64,000 nt of DNA, taken from positions 1 through 64,000 of the forward strand of contig JAQTYQ010000013.1 in assembly GCA_028688225.1 (NCBI GenBank). Direction: 5' to 3'. Under the pieces are notes generated by a model. That model ran no database searches and was not told the DNA's origin. It worked only from the letters and a program-made list of their open reading frames with translations. Origin of the DNA: Opitutaceae bacterium. Lineage in GTDB: Bacteria > Verrucomicrobiota > Verrucomicrobiia > Opitutales > Opitutaceae. Within the stretch, counting starts at the first letter, position 1, and each line of letters starts with the position of its first letter. The translations under genes and the position numbers were made by a program. Positions 41,322 through 51,309 of this stretch are shown here, piece by piece.

Positions 41322-42056
41322 ATGCCCCTCACCATCCTTCTTCATGGCGCCCGCGGCCGCATGGGCCAGGCCGTGACTGCGGCCGCGGCGGACCTGGGCC
41401 TGCGCATCGGCGCGGCGGTCGACGCGGGGGACGACCCCGCCGCGGATCTCGCCGGCTGCGACGTGATCGTAGATTTCAGCGCCCCCACCGCCACTGCTGG
41501 TCTGCTGCAGCTCGCCGTCGCGCAGCGCAAGCCCGTGGTCATCGGCACGACTGGCCATCCGCCGGCGGAAAAAAAGCGCCTGCTGGCGCTCGCCGCCCGT
41601 GTGCCGTGTGTCTGGGCCAGCAATTTCTCCATCGGGGTCAACCTCCTGTTTTACCTCACCCGGAAAGCGGCCCGCATCCTCGACGAGGGCTACGACGCCG
41701 AGGTCGTGGAAATGCACCATCGCTTCAAGAAGGATGCGCCGAGCGGGACCGCCGCCCGCCTGCTCGAGATCATCCTGCAGGAGCGCCAGCTCACGGCCAA
41801 GGCGCTCCGGCATGGCCGGGAAGGCATCACCGGCGGACGTTCACCGCAGGAAGTGGGCATCCATTCACTGCGCGGCGGCGATGTCGTGGGCGACCACACC
41901 GTGCTTTTCGCCGCGCTGGGCGAACGGCTTGAGCTTACCCACAAGGCGTCTGATCGCGCGATCTTTGCCCGCGGCGCCCTGCGCGCCGCCCAATGGGTGG
42001 CGACCCGGCCACCCGGCGTCTATGACATGCAGGATGTCCTGGGCCTGAAGGACTGA
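41322..42056 (+). CDS. dapB: 4-hydroxy-tetrahydrodipicolinate reductase
   Basis: 244 residues. NAD(P)-binding motif HGARGRMG at the N-terminus (G-x-x-G-x-M-G), the substrate-binding block EMHHRFKKDAPSGTA with catalytic His and Lys, and GTTGHPPAE. Second enzyme after dapA. ATG 41322 lies 7 bp after the dapA stop. Confidence 0.94.
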   Translation: MPLTILLHGARGRMGQAVTAAAADLGLRIGAAVDAGDDPAADLAGCDVIVDFSAPTATAGLLQLAVAQRKPVVIGTTGHPPAEKKRLLALAARVPCVWASNFSIGVNLLFYLTRKAARILDEGYDAEVVEMHHRFKKDAPSGTAARLLEIILQERQLTAKALRHGREGITGGRSPQEVGIHSLRGGDVVGDHTVLFAALGERLELTHKASDRAIFARGALRAAQWVATRPPGVYDMQDVLGLKD

Positions 42057-42060
42057 GGGA

Positions 42061-42657
42061 ATGATCACGAGCATCCACGGGACCCTGGTCGCGGTTTCAC
42101 CGCTTGTGGTCGTGGTGGAAGCCAACGGGCTCGGTTACGAGGTGAACATCCCGGTGACGACGGCGGAGAAACTCCCCGCTCCAGGCGCCGTCGTCAAACT
42201 GCACACGCTGGCGGTGTATCGCGAGGACTCGCAAGCCCTCTACGGTTTCACCAGCAGCGAGGAGCGGGATTTCTTCCGCCTCATGATCGAAAAGGTCACA
42301 GGTGTCGGCCCCAAAGTGGCCCTCAGCATCATGAGCCGGCTTTCGCTGCCCATGTTGCAGGGTGCCATCACCGCCGGCGATGTCGGCATGCTCGCGAAAT
42401 GTCCGGGCATCGGCAAAAAGACAGCCGAGCGGCTGATCGTGGAGCTCAGGAGCCATTTCACCGGTGCCGCCGGGTTGCCCGCGGCCAGCGCCTCCTCCTC
42501 CGACCGGGCAGTTGCGCATTTCCAGCACGACGCGGTGAAAGCGCTGGTCGCCCTCGGTTACAAGACCGCCGATGCCGACAAAGTGGTACGGCAGGCCTGG
42601 ATTGCACTCGGACCGTCCGCCAGCACCGAGGAACTGATCAAGCGGGCGCTGGGCTGA
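42061..42657 (+). CDS. ruvA: Holliday junction DNA helicase subunit RuvA
   Basis: 198 residues. N-terminal OB-fold (MITSIHGTLVAVSPL; ALYGFTSSEERDFF), two helix-hairpin-helix motifs (LMIEKVTGVGPKVALSI and LAKCPGIGKKTAERLIVEL) and a C-terminal RuvB-contacting domain. Binds Holliday junctions with RuvB in branch migration. Starts 4 bp after dapB. ruvB and ruvC are not in the window. Confidence 0.95.
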   Translation: MITSIHGTLVAVSPLVVVVEANGLGYEVNIPVTTAEKLPAPGAVVKLHTLAVYREDSQALYGFTSSEERDFFRLMIEKVTGVGPKVALSIMSRLSLPMLQGAITAGDVGMLAKCPGIGKKTAERLIVELRSHFTGAAGLPAASASSSDRAVAHFQHDAVKALVALGYKTADADKVVRQAWIALGPSASTEELIKRALG

Positions 42658-42718
42658 CAAAAAAGCGCGCCCGCTGTCTGGACGCGCCTTGCCGGGCGTT
42701 TACGCGAAACCAAGCCGG

Positions 42719-43450
42719 TTAGCGCTGAAATTGAAAAGCTGTCATTTCCGTCTGTCCATCCAGTTGCCGGCGCGCGCGGTAGCTCTGCGGCGTGTTCGGG
42801 CTTGAGGGCGCCTGCTCGAAGACAAACTGCTCGATGCTCGGGTTCAGCAGCGTGCCGGCGGAGTCCTCGGCCAGGAGCCCCGGCCGGGCCGCCGCCCGGC
42901 CGGACGTCGAACGGACAAGGATCAGGGGCGCACCGCTCTGAAACTGCGATGGCGAAAGCGCGATCCGTCGCTGGGTGACGAATGAGCTCTCGAGCAAATC
43001 CAGGCGCGGGCCCACCGCCTCCGTGCGCACCGGCACGGCGGCCACGGTCAGCCCCGGCCGGGCGGCGGGATTGTCAGTCTGCAATCTGGTGAGCTCCGCC
43101 GGCACCGGACTTTTGGCCGGGTGAACCAATACCTGCACCGCCACCAACGCCAGACCGGCCGCCGCTGCCATGCCGGCGGCATAATATCCCCAAAGCCGTT
43201 GTCGCGGGCGCGGCTCGAAGGCGACGCCTTGGTCCGCCAGCTGTTCCACCCCCGCGACCGCCTGATCCGAGTGGGCGCGGGAATTTTCGAAGATCAGCGC
43301 GCAGGCGCGATGCATTTTGCAGTATTGATGATACGTCCGCCGATGCTGGGGACTGCGCATGATCTCCTCCTCCAGCTGCGTGGCCTCGGCGGGCGAAATC
43401 TGTTGGTCGACGTAGAGATTGAGCAGCTCGATGAACTTGGATTCTTTCAC
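42719..43450 (-). CDS. Anti-sigma factor-like membrane protein
   Basis: 243 residues. An N-terminal helical domain with LLNLYVDQQISPAEATQLEE and a His/Cys-containing helix (HRRTYHQYCKMHRACALIF) is followed by one membrane span (about 91-105) and an extracytoplasmic region. It is encoded with a 4-bp overlap after an ECF sigma factor, the usual anti-sigma arrangement. The Cys/His spacing differs from a standard zinc anti-sigma motif. Confidence 0.75.
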   Translation of the reverse strand: MKESKFIELLNLYVDQQISPAEATQLEEEIMRSPQHRRTYHQYCKMHRACALIFENSRAHSDQAVAGVEQLADQGVAFEPRPRQRLWGYYAAGMAAAAGLALVAVQVLVHPAKSPVPAELTRLQTDNPAARPGLTVAAVPVRTEAVGPRLDLLESSFVTQRRIALSPSQFQSGAPLILVRSTSGRAAARPGLLAEDSAGTLLNPSIEQFVFEQAPSSPNTPQSYRARRQLDGQTEMTAFQFQR

Positions 43451-44049
43451 TGGAATTCAGCCCCCATTTTGGCGCGCAGGCTTTCGCGGGCGCGGGCAAT
43501 TCGGCTTTTGACTGTTCCCACGCTGATGTGGAGGATCTCGGCGATCTCCTCGTAGGACAGGTTCTTGATGTTGCGCAGAACAAGGATCTCGCGATGCTTC
43601 GGACTCAGCTTGTGCATGCACTCGGCGACACGGTTCACGAACTCCTGCGTGACCGTGGCGTCCTCCGGAGTCTCCATTTCGGCGGGATACACCTCCGCCA
43701 GCGTGGTTTCATTTTCCGCTCCCATCGGCTGGTCAAAGGAAATGGTCTGGTCCCGGCGGCGGCGCCACCAATACCAGTAGCGGTTGCGCGCCAGATTGGT
43801 GGCGATCTGATAGAGCCAGGTGGAAAACGCCGACTCGCCCCGGAAATTCACCAGTCCGCGATGAGCGCGGATGAAGGCGTCCTGGGTCACCTCTTCCGCG
43901 TCCTGCGGGTTGCGCAGGAGCTGGTTCACCATCGCATAAATGCGGTCCCAGTAGCGCGAGACCATCTGCTCGAAGGCGGATTGATCTCCCTGCTTGAAGC
44001 GGGCGACCAGCAGGTGATCCAGCGCAACTTCCTGGGCTTTTGATGACAT
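43447..44049 (-). CDS. ECF-family RNA polymerase sigma factor
   Basis: 200 residues. Region 2 contains DAEEVTQDAFIRAHRGLVNF, and region 4 has YEEIAEILHISVGTVKSRIARARESL with its helix-turn-helix. RpoE-like. ATG 44049 was chosen over an upstream start as it gives the normal length. Coupled to the anti-sigma gene and probably autoregulated. Confidence 0.93.
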   Translation of the reverse strand: MSSKAQEVALDHLLVARFKQGDQSAFEQMVSRYWDRIYAMVNQLLRNPQDAEEVTQDAFIRAHRGLVNFRGESAFSTWLYQIATNLARNRYWYWWRRRRDQTISFDQPMGAENETTLAEVYPAEMETPEDATVTQEFVNRVAECMHKLSPKHREILVLRNIKNLSYEEIAEILHISVGTVKSRIARARESLRAKMGAEFQ

Positions 44050-44333
44050 ACGTTCTGCTTCGCTCTGATGGGCGAATCTCTGAATTGTTCCCAGTTTTTT
44101 GGCCCCGGATGGCACGGTGATGGCGATATGGCATGATTCGCCCCGGGGTCAAGGAGACCTGGAGCGCTCCCGGGCCCGTGAACCTGCGGCCGCGGCCGAT
44201 GCTTCCAACTGATTAGTCCGGCGCGGGTTGGCCGCAGGACGGCCGGAAAACATCGCTTGCACGCTCCCCTCGCAGCCTTCAAATTATCCTTGCCTGCGCG
44301 GAATGGAAATCTAGTCCGTCGGCATCAGTCTGG

Positions 44334-44408
44334 GGGTCGATAGCTCAATGGTAGAGCAGCGTCCTTTTAAGTCGTTGGTTCCGGGTTCGAGTCCCGGTCG
44401 ACCCACCA
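44334..44408 (+). tRNA. tRNA-Lys (anticodon TTT)
   Basis: Acceptor stem gggtcga (44334-44340) pairs with tcgaccc (44398-44404). D arm gctc-aatggta-gagc, anticodon loop cttttaa with anticodon ttt, T arm ccggg-ttcgagt-cccgg, discriminator A and an encoded CCA (44406-44408). The anticodon stem has one T-T mismatch. Confidence 0.92.
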
Positions 44409-44581
44409 ACCTTCGCCCCATGGGCTACGGTTGGCAGACCAGCCCTTTGGTTGATACCGACCACGGGGGCGAAGGCTGCCGTCCGTAGGCTTGGCGAAGG
44501 ATGGCGTTTCTCTCCGCTGGCGACTGGGACTGCGTCTGGCAAGGCAACCTCAAGCATGCCGGAGTCTTGGTGCCCTGCGCA

Positions 44582-45112
44582 TCATTTTTTCGGAGGTTCC
44601 TCGGCGTCGTAATTGAACGACGCATAGACCGCCCCGATCAGATTCTTCCGCGTCACGAGTTCGTTGTCCACGCGTTCGTTGTTGAGTCCCAGCACCCGCC
44701 ATCCGTCCGCCACTTTTTCGACCAGGCGGTGGACTACGCGCACACCGGTGTGGTCAACGTACGCCACCGTCATCCCGGCCCGGAGATCGTCGTAGTCGAC
44801 CGGACGGACAACCAGCATCGTGTTGTCGCCATAGACCGGCTGCATCGAGGAACCCGTCCCCACAACCGGAATGCGTCCCGGCTCGCGCGCCGCCACCAGC
44901 TTGGCATCGCGCCAGGCTTCATTCACGTCGACGTTGGCGGAGGGCGCAACCGTCGGCTCGGGCGGCGTCAACGGCGCCGTCGCGCATCCGCCGCCCCAGC
45001 CCAGGATGGACCCGAGGGCCGCGATGGCGGCCAGGCCGCGCGTCGGGCCCGGAGCACCGGTGGAATTTTGGCCGAAAAGCTTCACTTGTAAAATGCCGGA
45101 GAAGTATGACAT
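44582..45112 (-). CDS. S26-type signal-peptidase-like protein with lipoprotein-like N-terminus
   Basis: 176 residues. A hydrophobic N-terminal segment (about 26-43, ending LGWGGGCAT) resembles a lipoprotein signal. The catalytic part has the serine block [15 protein letters not shown], then [10 protein letters not shown], where a His-Arg replaces the Lys of bacterial signal peptidase I, and [10 protein letters not shown] with an Asp. This Ser-His-Asp order is that of S26B (SipW/ER-type) peptidases. The true signal peptidase I is at 34130, so this one has another job. Lies between tRNA-Lys and a response regulator. Confidence 0.72.
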   Translation of the reverse strand: MSYFSGILQVKLFGQNSTGAPGPTRGLAAIAALGSILGWGGGCATAPLTPPEPTVAPSANVDVNEAWRDAKLVAAREPGRIPVVGTGSSMQPVYGDNTMLVVRPVDYDDLRAGMTVAYVDHTGVRVVHRLVEKVADGWRVLGLNNERVDNELVTRKNLIGAVYASFNYDAEEPPKK

Positions 45113-45191
45113 GCTTTCTTTGCTTCAGCCCCATTCTTGCAGCGGCACCTCAGCTGCCTTCCCTGATATTCCACATCGTGCCTGCCACAAC

Positions 45192-45839
45192 ATGAAACGA
45201 CTTGTCATCATCGAGGACCAGACGGCGATTCGGGAGATGCTTGCGGAAATCCTCCGCACGGATCCCTCCTTCAAGCTAGTCGGCGAAAGCGGCGACGGCC
45301 AGAGCGCCTACCAGCTCTGCCTGGAAACCAAGCCCGACGTCATTGTCTTGGATGCGAAGCTCCCCGGCCTCAACGGCGTCGACCTGCTCCGCCGGCTGAC
45401 CAAGGTCCTGAACAACGTCCGCGTGCTTGTCTTTTCCGGGCACGAGAATCCGGTGCTGGTGCGGGAGATGCTCGAGGCGGGCGCACACGGCTTCGTCGAG
45501 AAGACGGCGGGACTCTTCGAATTCAAGAAGGGGCTCGAGACGATTGCGAACGGCGGCACCTACTTTGGCCCGGCGGTCGCCGCCCTGTTGCGCAACGTGG
45601 TGGCCAACCCGGGCGCCAGCACCAGTTCCGATTTCCTGACCGATCGCGAACGCGAAATCCTCCAGCTGGTCGCGGAAAGCTACAGCACCAAGGAAATCGC
45701 GGCCAAGCTCAGCATCAGCGTGAAGACCGTGGACAACCACCGGACGAATCTGATGCGCAAGCTCAACCTGCACGATGTGGCCAGCCTCACGCGCTATGCC
45801 CTCGAAATCGGCCTCATCGAGCAGAAACGCGGTCTCTGA
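45192..45839 (+). CDS. NarL/FixJ-family response regulator
   Basis: 215 residues. Receiver domain (about 3-120) with acidic pair ED at 8-9, phosphoacceptor Asp in [10 protein letters not shown] and Lys in FVEKTAG. C-terminal LuxR-type helix-turn-helix: [20 protein letters not shown] and [17 protein letters not shown]. No sensor kinase is adjacent. Start at ATG 45192. Confidence 0.93.
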   Translation: MKRLVIIEDQTAIREMLAEILRTDPSFKLVGESGDGQSAYQLCLETKPDVIVLDAKLPGLNGVDLLRRLTKVLNNVRVLVFSGHENPVLVREMLEAGAHGFVEKTAGLFEFKKGLETIANGGTYFGPAVAALLRNVVANPGASTSSDFLTDREREILQLVAESYSTKEIAAKLSISVKTVDNHRTNLMRKLNLHDVASLTRYALEIGLIEQKRGL

Positions 45840-46688
45840 TCAACCGCGGGTCCGCGCCTCGGCATAACGATCGGCCAGCACGGCGATCAGGCGCGGGTCT
45901 CCGCCGATGAGATCGGTCAGGTGGCATTTCAGCCCGGGCTGGGCGCGCTCGGCGGCCGCGCAGATTCCGGCGACGTCCCCCTCCGGGCCGGCATGCCGCC
46001 CGGGGGAGAAAAACTGCCGCGCCACGACCACGTTTCCCCGGGAAAATCCGGGCTGACCCAGCAGCGTGGCCAGCCGCGGTCCGCAAAAATCATACTCCGG
46101 CTCCGGACGGCGCTCCATGGAAGCGACGGCCAGACGGCCGACCTCCTGCGCCAGCAACCGGAAAAGCTGGCGGCCCAGGAAATCGCGCACGGCCACAACT
46201 TCACGTCGCGGGCTCCCATGATCGACCAGCACCGTGTTGGGCCGCGCCAGTCCGGCCCGCCGGATGACCGCGCGCACGTGGTCGGCGAGAATGGCGGCGA
46301 TCCGCGTGTCGGTTTCATCTTCCACATCCACCAGGCCGCGTCCCAGCTGCACGCATGCGGCCGGATGCTCCCGCCGCAGCAGTTCGAGCCGCTGGGGTAC
46401 GTATTCCGTGAGGGCGGCACTGGGGCCAAAAAACAACGGCAGCAGCACGATCCGGCTTGCACCCGCCGCCAGCAGCGCCCGCAGCGCCGGCTCAAGAATC
46501 TGGGCCGGCACCCCGCCCAGTTCCGCGGGGGCGATCGCGCTGGAGTGCAGCAGGGAGACGGGGCGGACGCTGGCGCCGGTCGCGGCCTGCAGTTGGATCG
46601 CGATCAGCCGCAGCTGGAGCGTTGCCTCGGGACGCAGCGAGCCGTTGTCGAACAAGACACACAGCGGAGCCGGCGCGGATGCATCCAT
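45840..46688 (-). CDS. CbiX/sirohydrochlorin chelatase-like protein
   Basis: 282 residues, two tandem CbiX-like halves. The second half has VLVDHGSPRREV, the family metal-binding HGS, whereas the first half reads CVLFDNGSLRPEA, with the His replaced by Asn. LLPLFFGPSAALTEYVP is also typical. It may insert cobalt or iron in tetrapyrrole synthesis, but with one active site altered it could be another metal-binding protein. ATG 46688; its stop abuts the convergent regulator stop at 45839. Confidence 0.65.
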   Translation of the reverse strand: MDASAPAPLCVLFDNGSLRPEATLQLRLIAIQLQAATGASVRPVSLLHSSAIAPAELGGVPAQILEPALRALLAAGASRIVLLPLFFGPSAALTEYVPQRLELLRREHPAACVQLGRGLVDVEDETDTRIAAILADHVRAVIRRAGLARPNTVLVDHGSPRREVVAVRDFLGRQLFRLLAQEVGRLAVASMERRPEPEYDFCGPRLATLLGQPGFSRGNVVVARQFFSPGRHAGPEGDVAGICAAAERAQPGLKCHLTDLIGGDPRLIAVLADRYAEARTRG

Positions 46689-46769
46689 GAGGTCAGGTGT
46701 CCACAAATTCCTTGCGAAGGGCAAACCCTTTGGACAATAACGTCGCTCTACCACCGTCACGCGCCCTAC

Positions 46770-47327
46770 ATGAACTCTATTCCACGGAAACTGTGCTTTG
46801 CGCTTCTCAGCCTCGTGGTGCTCTTTGCCGGATGCACCAAGAAACCTCGCCCCACCCCGGCCGATACGACCGCGACCGGCCCGACGGCCGGCGGTGCCAT
46901 CAATCCGCAAGACCTCGGCAATCTGACTGAACCTTCCGCGGCGGGCCTGCAGCCGCGTCCGGAAGGCTACTTCGAAGACGCCGACACGATTCACGGGCTC
47001 CTCCAAGCGGTCTACTTCGACTTCGACCGATCCGCCGTCAGAGAGGGCGAGAAGGCAAAAATTTCAGCGGCCGCCGATTATTTGAGCAAGAACACGCAAT
47101 ACCGCATGCTGCTGGAAGGCCACTGCGACTGGCGCGGCACCGCCGAGTACAATCTCGGACTGGGTGATCGCCGGGCCCAGGCGGTGAAACAGTTCCTCCA
47201 GACTCTCGGCGTTCAGGCCGACAAGCTGCAGATCCTGTCCAAGGGCTCCCTCGGCGCAGTTGAGAAAGGCACCGAGGACCAGATGGCCAAGGACCGCCGG
47301 GTCGAGTTTGTGATCCTCAAGAAATAA
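46770..47327 (+). CDS. pal: Peptidoglycan-associated lipoprotein (Pal, OmpA domain)
   Basis: 185 residues. Lipoprotein signal with lipobox LFAGC near residue 22. An OmpA-like domain (about 75-185) carries YFDFDRSAV, LEGHCDWRGTAEYNLGLGDR and VQADKLQILSKG, with the peptidoglycan-binding Asp and Arg. Anchors the outer membrane to peptidoglycan. tolA/B/Q/R are not nearby. An intrinsic terminator follows. Confidence 0.9.
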   Translation: MNSIPRKLCFALLSLVVLFAGCTKKPRPTPADTTATGPTAGGAINPQDLGNLTEPSAAGLQPRPEGYFEDADTIHGLLQAVYFDFDRSAVREGEKAKISAAADYLSKNTQYRMLLEGHCDWRGTAEYNLGLGDRRAQAVKQFLQTLGVQADKLQILSKGSLGAVEKGTEDQMAKDRRVEFVILKK

Positions 47328-47355
47328 CCGGCGCCGAAGCCGCCTCGATTTGCCA

Positions 47356-47382
47356 AGCCCCGGGCAGGTCCGGGGCTTTTTT
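47356..47382 (+). terminator. Intrinsic terminator after pal
   Basis: agccccgg (47356-47363) and ccggggct (47370-47377) form an 8-bp stem with a 6-nt loop followed by a run of T to 47382. Confidence 0.87.
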
Positions 47383-47421
47383 GCCGGCGCTTGCGGGTGA
47401 TCTGCCAGGGTCCATGGCTCT

Positions 47422-48792
47422 TCACCCGCATGCCAGCGCGGACAGCACTTTTTCCGACACGGCCGAGCCCCTCTGCATGACCCGCAGATTGAAGCTCTCG
47501 TTGGGTGCGTGGAGATTGTCCTCCGGCAGGGAAAGACCGAGGAGGATCGAATCGATGCCCAGGACGCGTTTGATGTCGGCAATGATCGGCACGCTCCCGC
47601 CCTCCCGCAGGTAGAGCGGCCGCCGGCCAAAAACCTCGACGGCGGCCGCGTCCACCGCGCGAAAAGCCTTCGCCAGCAGCGGCGCCTGGCCTTTCGGCGT
47701 GTTGGAGCGATCCGGCGGAACGACGGTGTAAGGTGTTCCTTCATGCTGGTCGATGATGCGAAAACTGACGTCGTGGGGCATGCGGTCCCGGATGGCCGCC
47801 GAGAGCACGGCCCGGATTTTCGCCGGCGTCTGGTTGGGCACGAGCCGGCAGCTGATCTTCACGAAGGCCTTGCTGGGGATCACCGTCTTGGTCCCCTCCC
47901 CCTGGTAGCCGCCGCCGATGCCGTTGAATTCGAGGGTGGGCAGGAAACGGATCGCCTCGAACGGTGTGTAACCCGGCGGAACATGAAAGGCCGGGATGCC
48001 CAGGAATTCCCGGTAGGCCTCCTCCTTCTGCCCGAGCTGGCGCAATTCCTCGCGTTCCCACGGCTCGACTTCCAGCACGTCGTCGTAAAAGCCCGGGAGG
48101 TTCACGCGTCCGTCGGGCATATGCAGCGAGGCGCATAATTCGGCCAGCGCCTGGATCGGATTGCGCAACACACCGCCATGGAGACCGGAATGCAGGTCGG
48201 ACTTCGCGCCGGTCGCCTCGACATCGCACAGCACCAGCCCCCGCAGGCCGCACGTGACCACCGGCTGGTCTTCGCGCGGCAGACCCGTGTCGGAAAGGAA
48301 CACGAGATCGGCCTTCAGACGGTGCCGGTGGCGCGCGAGAAACGGCAGGAAACTCGGGCTGCCGGTCTCCTCCTCGCCCTCAATGAGAAAGGAGATCCGC
48401 AACGGCAGCCGCGGATTTTTTTCCAGCAGGCGGCCCACGGCCGTGATGTGGGCCATGAGCGGGCCCTTGTTGTCCGCCGCGCCGCGGCCCCAGAGCCGCC
48501 CATCGCGCTCCACCGGCTCGAAAGGCGGGGTCTGCCAGAGATTGAGCGGATCGGGCGGCTGCACGTCGTAGTGGCCATAGATGATCACATGCGGCCAGTT
48601 CGGTTCGCCGGCGCGCTGGGCCAGGATGATCGGATGCAAGTCCGTTTTGACGACCTCGACAACGAATTCGAGCGAGCGCAGCAGGCCGCTGACAAACTCC
48701 TGCGCCCCGCGCATGCCCTCCCTGTATTTCGAGTCCGTCGAGACGCTGGGGTGGCGGACGAACTCCTTTAGTTTCTCAACCGGATCAAACAT
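47422..48792 (-). CDS. M20-family metallopeptidase (dipeptidase)
   Basis: 456 residues. IYGHYDVQPPDPLNLW and WGRGAADNKGPLMAH are the zinc-binding blocks, IEGEEETGSPS holds the catalytic Glu pair, and KSDLHSGLHGGVLRNP lies in the dimerisation domain. The closest type is a dipeptidase of the ArgE/DapE/CNDP group. Cytoplasmic; no signal. Start at ATG 48792. Confidence 0.9.
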   Translation of the reverse strand: MFDPVEKLKEFVRHPSVSTDSKYREGMRGAQEFVSGLLRSLEFVVEVVKTDLHPIILAQRAGEPNWPHVIIYGHYDVQPPDPLNLWQTPPFEPVERDGRLWGRGAADNKGPLMAHITAVGRLLEKNPRLPLRISFLIEGEEETGSPSFLPFLARHRHRLKADLVFLSDTGLPREDQPVVTCGLRGLVLCDVEATGAKSDLHSGLHGGVLRNPIQALAELCASLHMPDGRVNLPGFYDDVLEVEPWEREELRQLGQKEEAYREFLGIPAFHVPPGYTPFEAIRFLPTLEFNGIGGGYQGEGTKTVIPSKAFVKISCRLVPNQTPAKIRAVLSAAIRDRMPHDVSFRIIDQHEGTPYTVVPPDRSNTPKGQAPLLAKAFRAVDAAAVEVFGRRPLYLREGGSVPIIADIKRVLGIDSILLGLSLPEDNLHAPNESFNLRVMQRGSAVSEKVLSALACG

Positions 48793-48915
48793 GCCCTAGG
48801 TTGTGCGAGGCCGTGCCCCGGGCAAAGTCTTTTTGCGATGGAAGCGCCACCTTCCGGCATCACGACTTCAACGACCGGCGCCGCCGAAGTTTCGGGTGCC
48901 CTGTCAGGGCTCCGC

Positions 48916-49698
48916 TCAATCGTCCTTCCGGTGCTGCTCGTAGACCGGCATGACCCGCGGCATGAGCGACTGGAGGTGCTGGATCCGGTTCGCGTCGGCC
49001 GGGTGGGTTGACAGCAGCACCGGCAGCTTTCTGCCATCCTTGTTTTTCTCCATCATCCGCTGCCAGAAGGTGATGCCTGCCCGGGGGTCATAACCTGCCC
49101 GGGCGGCGTAGATTAGGCCGATTTCATCCGCTTCACCTTCGTGGTCGCGCGAGTACTTCAGGATCATGCCGGCCGCGCCCACGCCGTAGGCCGCCAGCCA
49201 GAGATCGCGATTGCGCGCGTCCCCCAGCCATTCGGAAAGACCGATGCCCAACAGCGAAGCCCCGACAGCCTCGGTCATGCGCTGGGCGCCATGTCTCGCC
49301 GTGGCATGCCCGATCTCATGCCCCATGACCACCGCGAGTTCGTCATCGGTGGCGGTGAACTGCAGCAGGCCGGTGTAGACGCCGACTTTTCCGCCTGGCA
49401 GGGCAAAGGCGTTGACCGTGCCGGGAGCGTCGAAGACGACAAACTCCCAGTTGGCGCCGGGAAGGTCGGCTCCCACGGCCCGGGCAATGCGCTCCCCCAC
49501 CCGCCGGACGCGGGCATTCGCCTGGGGATCAGCGGAGATTTTTTCCCTGGCTTTGACATCCCTGAAGGCCTGGGCGCCCATTTGCGCATCATCAAAAATC
49601 GGCAGGATGAACGCCTGCCGTCCGGTTTCGGGCACGGTATAGCAGCCGCCCAGTATCAGGGCCGCCAGGCCCAGGCCCACTGCCGCGATTCGTTTCAC
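48916..49698 (-). CDS. M48-family metallopeptidase, lipoprotein
   Basis: 260 residues. Lipobox ILGGC near residue 19, zinc motif HEIGHATARH, and DHEGEADEIGL with the third ligand. This is the BepA/LoiP-like periplasmic group, involved in outer-membrane protein quality control. The family description is established; the role here is inferred. Confidence 0.9.
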   Translation of the reverse strand: MKRIAAVGLGLAALILGGCYTVPETGRQAFILPIFDDAQMGAQAFRDVKAREKISADPQANARVRRVGERIARAVGADLPGANWEFVVFDAPGTVNAFALPGGKVGVYTGLLQFTATDDELAVVMGHEIGHATARHGAQRMTEAVGASLLGIGLSEWLGDARNRDLWLAAYGVGAAGMILKYSRDHEGEADEIGLIYAARAGYDPRAGITFWQRMMEKNKDGRKLPVLLSTHPADANRIQHLQSLMPRVMPVYEQHRKDD

Positions 49699-49761
49699 GA
49701 TTTTTCTGATCCTGCCCGTGTGGCTACCTGGTGGAAAGACTTCCCGCGGGCCCGTCTGCCC

Positions 49762-51309
49762 TTAGTGCCGGAAATGACGCATGGCCGTGAAGACCATGGC
49801 CAGGTTGCGCTCGTCGGCCGCCTTGATCACCTCGTCGTCCCGCACCGAGCCGCCGGGCTGGATGGCGGCCGTGGCGCCCGCCTCGGCCGCGGCAATCAGG
49901 CTGTCGGCGAAGGGAAACAGCGCCTCCGACGCCACGACCGAACCCCGCAGGTCGAGGCCCGCGGCCCCGGCCTTCCACACGGCGATGCGCGAGCTGTCGA
50001 CGCGCGCCATCTGGCCGGCGCCGATGCCGAGGGTTTCCTCGCCGCGCGCATAGACGATGGCGTTCGATTTGACGTGCTTGCAGACCTTCCACCCGAAGAG
50101 CATGCCCGCCCGTTCCTCCGGCGTCGGCGGCCGCTTGGTCACAACCTTGAAATTGGCCACGTCGCCCAGCGCCGTGTCGCGGTCCTGCATGAGAATCCCG
50201 CCGACCACCGAGCGCACCTCACGCAGCGAATCCGCGCCCAGCCCGCCCCGCGCGATCATCAGGCGCAGGTTCTTCTTCCGGCGGAAAATCTCCCGGGCCT
50301 CGTCGCTGAAGCGCGGGGCGATGATCACCTCGGTGAAGATCTCCGCAATCGCCGCCGCCAGGTCGCCGCCGAGCGTCTGGTTGACCACGATGATGCCGCC
50401 AAACGGGGCCTGCCGGTCGGTGGCGTAGGCCTTTCCCCAGGCCGCGGCCAAGGTGTCGGCGCTGGCGACGCCGCAGGGATTGGTGTGCTTGAGGATGGCG
50501 ACGGTGGGCCGCTCGAATTCGCCGATCAGGTAGGTGGCCGAGGTGATGTCGAGAATGTTGTTATAGCTGAGCTCCTTGCCCTGCAGTTGCTCGAAGTGCT
50601 CGAAGAACGTCCCGTAAAGCGCGGCCTTCTGGTGCGGATTTTCCCCATACCTCAGGCTGGAGGCCTTCCGGTAGTTGAGCGTGAGCGCCGCCGGGAAGCC
50701 GGAGACTGCGTCCAGATCCGGTTCGGCAAACCGTCCCTCGAGAAAGCGGGCGATCGCGGCGTCATAGCCGGCCGTATGCTGGAACACCTTGAGCGCGAGC
50801 CGGCGCCGGAGCTCGCCCAGCCCGGCGGGTGCCTCCAGGGCCTTGAGCACGGCGTCATAATCGGCGGGATCGCACACCACCGTCACGCTCTCGTGGTTTT
50901 TCGCCGCGCTGCGCAGCATCGAGGGACCGCCAATATCGATATTTTCGATCGCCTCCTCCAATCCGACCCCGGGTCTGGCGATCGTCTGCTCGAACGGGTA
51001 AAGGTTCACCACCACGAGATCGATGAGCGCGATGCCGTTGGCCTCGGCCTGGCGCAAATGGTCGGGCTTGTCGCGCCGACAGAGCAGTCCGCCATGGATT
51101 TTGGGGTGCAGGGTCTTCACCCGCCCCTCCATGATCTCGGGGAAGCCCGTGTGCTGGCTGACTTCCGTCACCGGCAGGCCCTTTCCGGCCAGGAGCTTGG
51201 CCGTGCCTCCCGTGGAAAGGATCCGGTAGCCGGACCGTTGCACCAGGGCGGTTGCAAATTCGATGAGGCCGCGTTTGTCGCTTACGGAGAGGAGTGCAAG
51301 CTTTTCCAT
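49762..51309 (-). CDS. purH: Bifunctional AICAR formyltransferase/IMP cyclohydrolase
   Basis: 515 residues. The N-terminal IMP cyclohydrolase domain (about 1-200) has [28 protein letters not shown] and [16 protein letters not shown]. The C-terminal formyltransferase domain has [15 protein letters not shown] and [11 protein letters not shown] with the catalytic Lys and His. Last two steps of purine synthesis. ATG 51309 directly precedes the conserved [13 protein letters not shown]. Confidence 0.96.
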   Translation of the reverse strand: MEKLALLSVSDKRGLIEFATALVQRSGYRILSTGGTAKLLAGKGLPVTEVSQHTGFPEIMEGRVKTLHPKIHGGLLCRRDKPDHLRQAEANGIALIDLVVVNLYPFEQTIARPGVGLEEAIENIDIGGPSMLRSAAKNHESVTVVCDPADYDAVLKALEAPAGLGELRRRLALKVFQHTAGYDAAIARFLEGRFAEPDLDAVSGFPAALTLNYRKASSLRYGENPHQKAALYGTFFEHFEQLQGKELSYNNILDITSATYLIGEFERPTVAILKHTNPCGVASADTLAAAWGKAYATDRQAPFGGIIVVNQTLGGDLAAAIAEIFTEVIIAPRFSDEAREIFRRKKNLRLMIARGGLGADSLREVRSVVGGILMQDRDTALGDVANFKVVTKRPPTPEERAGMLFGWKVCKHVKSNAIVYARGEETLGIGAGQMARVDSSRIAVWKAGAAGLDLRGSVVASEALFPFADSLIAAAEAGATAAIQPGGSVRDDEVIKAADERNLAMVFTAMRHFRH

